Made by a program: the position numbers and the translations under genes. This document shows, one piece after another, positions 57,883 through 64,000 of a DNA stretch of 64,000 nt. Location of the stretch: positions 1,019,766 to 1,083,765 of the forward strand of contig CAJZHL010000032.1 in the NCBI GenBank assembly GCA_916048055.1, read 5' to 3'. Below the pieces are notes generated by a model that worked only from the letters and a program-made list of their open reading frames with translations, did no database searches and was not told where the DNA came from. Numbering within the stretch: the stretch's first letter is position 1; every line of letters starts with the position of its first letter. This stretch comes from Pedinophyceae sp. YPF-701. Taxonomy: Eukaryota > Chlorophyta > Pedinophyceae.

Positions 57883-58302
57883 TGTATTACGGATGCCTCT
57901 ACTGCCTCTGCATTGACTTTGGCGGGCCGTGGCGCGCCTAAGACGACCCGCGCCGGGTGTTTCGCGCCTGCCCGCAGCAGTCCGCGTCACGGACCACCGT
58001 CAGATGCGCGCGGCGACCCGTACGACGGCCGGACCGCGGAGCTACGGGCCGCCAAAGTGGGATTTTTCGGAAAAGCTCTGGACGGGAGGGTACAGTTATA
58101 GGTCTTAGATGTATTACGGATGCCTCTACTTTGACTTTGGCGGGCCGTGGCGCGCCTAAGACGACGCGCGCCGGGTGCTTCGCGCCTGCCCGCAGTAGTC
58201 CGCGTCACGGACCACCGTAAGACGCGCGCGGCGCACCGTGCGACGGCCGGACCGCGGAGGTACGGGCCGCCGAAGTGGGATTTTTCGGAAAAGCTCTGGA
58301 CG
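57883..58302. repeat. Tandem pair of ~200-bp repeats
   Basis: Copy A is 57883-58084, copy B 58110-58302. Both run from TGTATTACGGATGCCTCTAC to GATTTTTCGGAAAAGCTCTG and GACG. Copy A has an extra 9 bp near its start. The 25-bp spacer ends with GGTCTTAG. A fragment of the same repeat (CCGCGGAGCTACGGGCCGCC) recurs at about 60437-60456. Confidence 0.92.
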
Positions 58303-59392
58303 CAGCTTCACTTCTTACGAGTGAACTAAGAGATTGATCTCATCGTGTTCACAGCTAGCGAGTTGCCTGTAGCTGCAAGCGACCTGTCGTTTGCCGCCGC
58401 GCGCGCTCGTGTATCCAATAAAACCGCTCGCGCGTCACCTGTGGCTCGGAACTTATCGGTTCTCCGGGAATTCGCGCGGAGGAATCCGTTCCCGATCCTC
58501 CCGGCACCGTATCCGCCACCAGAGTGGCTGCGCTCCTGCCCAGGGCCAAACCTGCTCGTTTCCGGCGGCTCTGCTGCCGGCTGCGACGCCTGGTGCAACC
58601 CAGCGGCATCCCCTATCAGCTGTGTCCCCAGCCTGGGCAACCAGAGACAGAGAGACAGAGAGTTACACTCCGGAGACGGTTCCCCGGTCGGCCGGTGCGG
58701 CGCGAGCAGAGGCCGAAGCCCCCACCCATGTGCGCCTGTGGCCTTTAAAGGCGCGTCTCAGGATCCGACGCGGAAAGCCTAGGACGGGGCGCCCTCACCC
58801 CGCCGAAGGACCGGCGCTGGTCGCCGGGGTGGAAGGGGTGGCCGAGGGCTGGCACGACTTCGTATTTTATGGGAGCGCAGGCAGGGTGTGCCAGCCCAGG
58901 ACCACCACCACATGACAGACATGACAGGGGCTTGGCTGGTGCGTTGCACCGTGTGTGCTCCGGGTGCTCGATCCTCCAGCGCGCAGGGACCGTAGACGAC
59001 GCGGGCGTGGGTGCTGATGCCGCCCCCCGTCGCCCTCCGCTTCCCCGGGGGCATCGGGGCCGGGGCAGGGACGTCGGGGGGTGCGCGCGGACTCAGCGTT
59101 GTCCGTGCGCGCCCGGGGGTGGGCGCGACTCGCGCGGCCGTGCCTCGACGCGCGGCGGAATCGACGTCGAGGTGAGGGCGGGACTGCTCGAGGGGGGCTT
59201 GACTGGTCCCCCCCCGGCGTGTAAGTCCCCGGGGATGTCGCCGGTCGGGGTGTTATGAGACTCCCACGACGGGCGAGGTGGCGTTCCCCTCCTCTGGCTG
59301 CAGAGCGAGCCCCCCTGCCCCGACTCGACCGACAGGCCGGGGGGGGGCGTCGCGGCCGCGGGTTGACCAGCCTGCTGCCGTATTAGGTCTTA
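58303..59392. other. Unassigned repeat-flanking DNA
   Basis: Lower GC at first (58310-58450), then very GC-rich with poly-G tracts near 59340. No gene, RNA or mobile element is recognised. Confidence 0.35.
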
Positions 59393-60290
59393 TTTATTAG
59401 AGGTGGGTTGTATGGGTTACACACCACTTTGGCGCGCGATTGCGGCGCGCTCGCGGCTTGCACGGCCGCCGCGGGCGCGGCATGCGCGCACCCGAGGTGA
59501 TTTACGTGATCTCCAGGCGCGCCGCGTCCACCGACGGTCATGTCGCGGAGCTACGACGCGAAGAGTGCAAAAGTTGATGGGTTACACGTGGGTTTCACAC
59601 AGTTTGGCGGGCCGTGGCGCCGCCGTTGAGCGTGTCGGTGGAGTTTCCGCGGCACGACAAATATGCTGACACTTGCGACTACCACCTGCGAGCGCGACAA
59701 CGACGCCGACTGCAGATGTCGCGGCGATATCGCGGCTGAAATGGGTCTGATGACACTTTATATTTTATATACGGCAGCCCAGGGCGGCTTGCACCCCGCA
59801 GTCTCCGGCGTCGGACGCCCACGGGGCATGCGCAGGTAGCGCGCGTAGCAGCGAGCACGCCTCGGCTGCTGCCTGGGGTCCAGCGGCAACAGTTGAGCAG
59901 CTGAAACACAACAGCCTACCGGAACGACCTTAGCGACCCAGCGGAAGGCACGCCTTAGCGACGAATGATTAGGACTTAGACCTTAGGCATTAGCGGCCAA
60001 CCATGGAAGCGCAACCAGCTGCCGCTGGGTGCCAGTCGTGCATGCTAGTTGCCTGTGCTGTACATACCGTTTTCGACGCTCCGGGCGGGCCGTGACCCCC
60101 TGCTTTGCACGCTGCGCGATACTCCGCATGCAGATGACGTGTCGCGAGCCCGCCGCGCGCCGGACGGGCGCTCGAACTGGCCGCCAGCGCGGTTGTTGTG
60201 TGTTGTTAAGGTGTGTCTCATCCGCGCTCCGCGCGGCGCTGTGCCGGAATTCGTGCCACGTGGCTCGTGCGCCGCGTTGTCCTGATTTTT
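59393..60290. repeat. 957-bp satellite, diverged first copy (about 900 bp)
   Basis: Starts at TTTATTAGAGGTGGGTTGTA and runs through the same landmarks as the array copies, for example CTTTATATTTTATATACGGC and TTAGCGACGAATGATTAGGA, to the GTGCCGGAATTCGTGCC region. It then departs near 60270-60290, so it lacks the last part of the unit. It carries more substitutions than the other copies. Confidence 0.92.
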
Positions 60291-61175
60291 AGAGAATGCC
60301 CCCAATGCCCCCAAGGGGTGCTTTTCGGCCGCTGGCGGTCCGGTGTCCGCGACCCCGGGGCGGAATGTGTTAGCGCTGTCGGCTTCCGGTACCGGGACGT
60401 CCCACGAGGTGCGCGGCGGCACGTAGCGCGATCGGGCCGCGGAGCTACGGGCCGCCGAAGTGGCGGGGCTTGTCATCAGGGGGTGGATTTCGGGCTCTGG
60501 CGTCGCGGTGCGGGCGCCGGTGGTGCTGAGTCGCGTGCCCTATTGGTGGAATACGCCGCCACGCCCGCCGCGGCAGCGAACGCGAGCAGCGCACGCGACA
60601 CGGCGACGGTAGAGCGGAAAAGTGCGTGTGACATCGGCCGTCAGATACCAACTTGGGTGACTCGGCAGTCACGAAACAGAGTCTGGTCGTGACTCGGCCA
60701 GATATATATCTGATCAAATATGCCTCGTGACTCCGAAGATACCCGTCAAATAGGCATATCTGCGCCTATTTGTCGGTGCACGCTTTCAAATATAGACCAC
60801 GGCGGGCGCGAGACGGACCGGGTCGCGATGGTGACCGCGTGCGGTGACCGGGGGTCAGACCACAGGTCGGTGCGTCACCACGGCGACCCAGGGTCGGCTG
60901 CGGGGCGACGTCGTGCAGATGTCAGTCATCGAGCCGGAACAGCAGGAGCAGCAGTAGACCTGCCGGAACGCCCTTAGCGACTGACAATTAGGACTAATAA
61001 CGTTAGGTCTTAGCGACGTATCACGGAAGCGGGACCAGCCGTCCGGCGCGGGTGTCGCGTGTGCTGGGTTGTGCACATGTTGTCGTCTCTTGCGGGCGTT
61101 GCTGGTTGCGCTGCAGCCCGCAGCACCTGCTGTGCCTCGTGACGCGCCGCGGAGTCTTAGGTCTTAGGTCTTAGA
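60291..61175. repeat. Mosaic spacer with fragments of both repeat families
   Basis: Contains a piece of the ~200-bp repeat near 60437-60456, an AT-rich patch with TATATATCTGATC near 60700, and at about 60958-61035 a diverged relative of the satellite segment that reads CCGGAACGCCCTTAGCGAC. It ends in three GTCTTAG heptamers. Confidence 0.7.
61154..61174 (+). repeat. GTCTTAG heptamer x3
   Basis: Three perfect head-to-tail GTCTTAG units abut the first full satellite copy. Single or partial units (GGTCTTA) occur at 58101, 59386 and 61004. Its length and TTAG core recall plant-type telomere repeats, but it is not the standard TTTAGGG. Confidence 0.85.
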
Positions 61176-62132
61176 TTTATTAGAGGTGGGTTGTATGGGT
61201 TACACACCACTTTGGCGCGCGATTGCGGCGCGCTCGCGGCTCGCACGGCCGCCGCGGGCGCGGCATGCGCGCACCCGAGGTGATTTACGTGATCTCCAGG
61301 CGCGCCGCGTCCACCGACGGTCATGTCGCGGAGCTACGACGCGAAGAGTGCAAAAGTTGATGGGTTACACGTGGGTTTCACACAGTTTGGCGGGCCGTGG
61401 CGCCGCCGTTGAGCGTGTCGGTGGAGTTTCCGCGGCACGACAAATATGCTGACACTCGCGACTACCACCTGCGAGCGGGACAACGACGCCGACTGCAGAT
61501 GTCGCGGCGATATCGCGGCTGAAATGGGTCTGATGACACTCTATATTTTATATACGGCAGCCCAGGGCGGCTTGCACCCTGCAGTCTCCGGCGTCGGACG
61601 CCCACGGGGCATGCGCAGGTAGCGCGCGTAGCAGCGAGCACGCCTCGGCTGCTGCCTGGGGTCCAGCGGCAACAGTTGACCAGCTGAAACACAACAGCCT
61701 ACCGGAACGACCTTAGCGACCCAGCGGAAGGCGCGCCTTAGCGACGAATGATTAGGACTTAGACCTTAGGTATTAGCGGCCAACCATGGAAGCGCAGCCA
61801 GCTGCTGGGTGCCAGTCGTGCATGCTTGTTGCCTGTGCTGTACATACCGTTTTCGACGCTCCGGGCGGCCCGTGACCCCCTGCTTTGCACGCTGCGCGAT
61901 ACTCCGCATGCAGATGACGTGTCGCGAGCCCGCCGCGCGCCGGACGGGCGCTCGAACTGGCCGCCAGCGCGGTTGTTGTGCGTTGTTAAGGTGTGTCTCA
62001 TCCGCGCTCCGCGCGGCGCTGTGCCGGAATTCGTGCCGCGTAGCTCGTGCGCCGCGTTGCCCTGCGTGTCGTGGACGCGCCGCAACGCCTGCTGAGCCGT
62101 TTAGCGACATGTGCAAATGCACTCCCTCTATA
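61176..62132. repeat. 957-bp satellite, copy 2
   Basis: Full unit between successive TTTATTAGAGGTGGG marks. It contains AT islands (CTATATTTTATATACGGC; TATTTATTAG at the junction) in otherwise GC-rich sequence. No rRNA, tRNA or transposase is visible. The unit length is a multiple of three, so identical short frames recur in each copy, but none spans the unit. Confidence 0.96.
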
Positions 62133-63089
62133 TTTATTAGAGGTGGGTTGTATGGGTTACACACCACTTTGGCGCGCGATTGCGGCGCGCTCGCGGCTCG
62201 CACGGCCGCCGCGGGCGCGGCATGCGCGCACCCGAGGTGATTTACGTGATCTCCAGGCGCGCCGCGTCCACCGACGGTCATGTCGCGGAGCTACGACGCG
62301 AAGAGTGCAAAAGTTGATGGGTTACACGTGGGTTTCACACAGTTTGGCGGGCCGTGGCGCCGCCGTTGAGCGTGTCGGTGGAGTTTCCGCGGCACGACAA
62401 ATATGCTGACACTCGCGACTACCACCTGCGAGCGGGACAACGACGCCGACTGCAGATGTCGCGGCGATATCGCGGCTGAAATGGGTCTGATGACACTCTA
62501 TATTTTATATACGGCAGCCCAGGGCGGCTTGCACCCCGCAGTCTCCGGCGTCGGACGCCCACGGGGCATGCGCAGGTAGCGCGCGTAGCAGCGAGCACGC
62601 CTCGGCTGCTGCCTGGGGTCCAGCGGCAACAGTTGACCAGCTGAAACACAACAGCCTACCGGAACGACCTTAGCGACCCAGCGGAAGGCGCGCCTTAGCG
62701 ACGAATGATTAGGACTTAGACCTTAGGTATTAGCGGCCAACCATGGAAGCGCAGCCAGCTGCTGGGTGCCAGTCGTGCATGCTTGTTGCCTGTGCTGTAC
62801 ATACCGTTTTCGACGCTCCGGGCGGCCCGTGACCCCCTGCTTTGCACGCTGCGCGATACTCCGCATGCAGATGACGTGTCGCGAGCCCGCCGCGCGCCGG
62901 ACGGGCGCTCGAACTGGCCGCCAGCGCGGTTGTTGTGCGTTGTTAAGGTGTGTCTCATCCGCGCTCCGCGCGGCGCTGTGCCGGAATTCGTGCCGCGTAG
63001 CTCGTGCGCCGCGTTGCCCTGCGTGTCGTGGACGCGCCGCAACGCCTGCTGAGCCGTTTAGCGACATGTGCAAATGCACTCCCTCTATA
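62133..63089. repeat. 957-bp satellite, copy 3
   Basis: Nearly identical to copy 2 and head-to-tail with it. One visible difference is CACCCCGCAG in place of CACCCTGCAG in the middle of the unit. The junction reads GCAAATGCACTCCCTCTATA before the next unit. Confidence 0.96.
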
Positions 63090-64000
63090 TTTATTAGAGG
63101 TGGGTTGTATGGGTTACACACCACTTTGGCGCGCGATTGCGGCGCGCTCGCGGCTCGCACGGCCGCCGCGGGCGCGGCATGCGCGCACCCGAGGTGATTT
63201 ACGTGATCTCCAGGCGCGCCGCGTCCACCGACGGTCATGTCGCGGAGCTACGACGCGAAGAGTGCAAAAGTTGATGGGTTACACGTGGGTTTCACACAGT
63301 TTGGCGGGCCGTGGCGCCGCCGTTGAGCGTGTCGGTGGAGTTTCCGCGGCACGACAAATATGCTGACACTCGCGACTACCACCTGCGAGCGGGACAACGA
63401 CGCCGACTGCAGATGTCGCGGCGATATCGCGGCTGAAATGGGTCTGATGACACTTTATATTTTATATACGGCAGCCCAGGGCGGCTTGCACCCTGCAATC
63501 TCCGGCGTCGGACGCCCACGGGGCACGCGCAGGTAGCGCGCGTAGCAGCGAGCACGCCTCGGCTGCTGCCTGGGGTCCAGCGGCAACAGTTGACCAGCTG
63601 AAACACAACAGCCTACCGGAACGCCCTTAGCGACCCAGCGGAAGGCGCGCCTTAGCGACGAATGATTAGGACTTAGACCTTAGGTATTAGCGGCCAACCA
63701 TGGAAGCGCAGCCAGCTGCTGGGTGCCAGTCGTGCATGCTTGTTGCCTGTGCTGTACATACCGTTTTCGACGCTCCGGGCGGCCCGTGACCCCCTGCTTT
63801 GCACGCTGCGCGATACTCCGCATGCTGATGACGTGTCGCGAGCCTGCCGCGCGCCGGACGGGCGCTCGAACTGGCCGCCAGCGCGGTTGTTGTGCGTTGT
63901 TAAGGTGTGTCTCATCCGCGCTCCGCGCGGCGCTGTGCCGGAATTCGTGCCGCGTAGCTCGTGCGCCGCGTTGCCCTGCGTGTCGTGGACGCGCCGCAAC
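63090..64000. repeat. 957-bp satellite, copy 4, cut by window edge
   Basis: Same unit, with a few private substitutions (CCTGCAATCTCC, GGGCACGCGC, CATGCTGATG, GAGCCTGCC). It runs off the right edge, so the array continues beyond the window. Confidence 0.95.

Noticed and set aside
61766-63238. Identical 143- and 171-codon frames repeated every 957 bp as satellite-encoded proteins
   Set aside because: Repetition follows from the unit length being divisible by three; composition is non-protein-like and no frame spans a unit.
59393-64000. CRISPR array
   Set aside because: Units are 957 bp with no short repeat and unique spacer pattern, and the host is eukaryotic.
59393-64000. Ribosomal DNA or 5S cluster
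   Set aside because: No rRNA core sequence is recognisable in the units; an rDNA spacer origin remains possible but unsupported.

Overview
The window comes from the nuclear genome of a GC-rich photosynthetic eukaryote, most likely a flagellate green alga. Genes are split by short GT-AG introns (about 50-450 nt). Several products are plastid-type: transketolase, divinyl-chlorophyllide reductase (DVR), a nucleus-encoded SecE and a lumen-targeted Deg protease. One product looks ciliary. I cannot name the genus from the sequence.

Bases 1-55.9 kb are gene-dense. In order: transketolase (+, cut by the left edge); CPBP/CAAX-type membrane protease (-); Myb-like DUF3755 protein (+); a fusion of an ecdysteroid-kinase-like (CHK) kinase with a BPNT1-like bisphosphate nucleotidase (+); MscS channel (-); CNOT11 (-); TPR membrane protein (+); EamA/DMT transporter (-); a large unrecognised disordered/coiled-coil protein (-); a possible small membrane protein (+); G-patch protein (-); Deg5-like protease (+); unrecognised coiled-coil protein (-); PGY-repeat ciliary protein (+); bestrophin-like channel (-); PMS1/PMS2-type MutL endonuclease (+); HCN-like channel (+); a small membrane protein, partial model (-); CTU2 (-); DVR (+); plastid SecE (-); APC4 (+). 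Many neighbours are divergent pairs sharing 0.4-0.7 kb of upstream DNA. Exon joins were chosen so that phases agree and the spliced protein lines up with the family as I know it.

From about 56 kb the character changes. There is a decayed tandem duplication, then a near-perfect foldback (158-bp arms, 16-bp spacer), then a pair of ~200-bp repeats. After about 1 kb of unassigned DNA, a 957-bp tandem repeat begins. One diverged copy lies at 59.4 kb and three nearly identical copies run from 61.2 kb off the right edge. TTAG-rich heptamers are scattered here. This looks like a subtelomere or another satellite-bearing chromosome region.

Two genome-level habits stand out. Most 5' splice sites read GTGCG rather than GTAAG or GTGAG. 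At least five introns, in PMS1, CTU2 and APC4, appear to start with GC. No tRNA, rRNA, CRISPR array or intact transposase was recognised.
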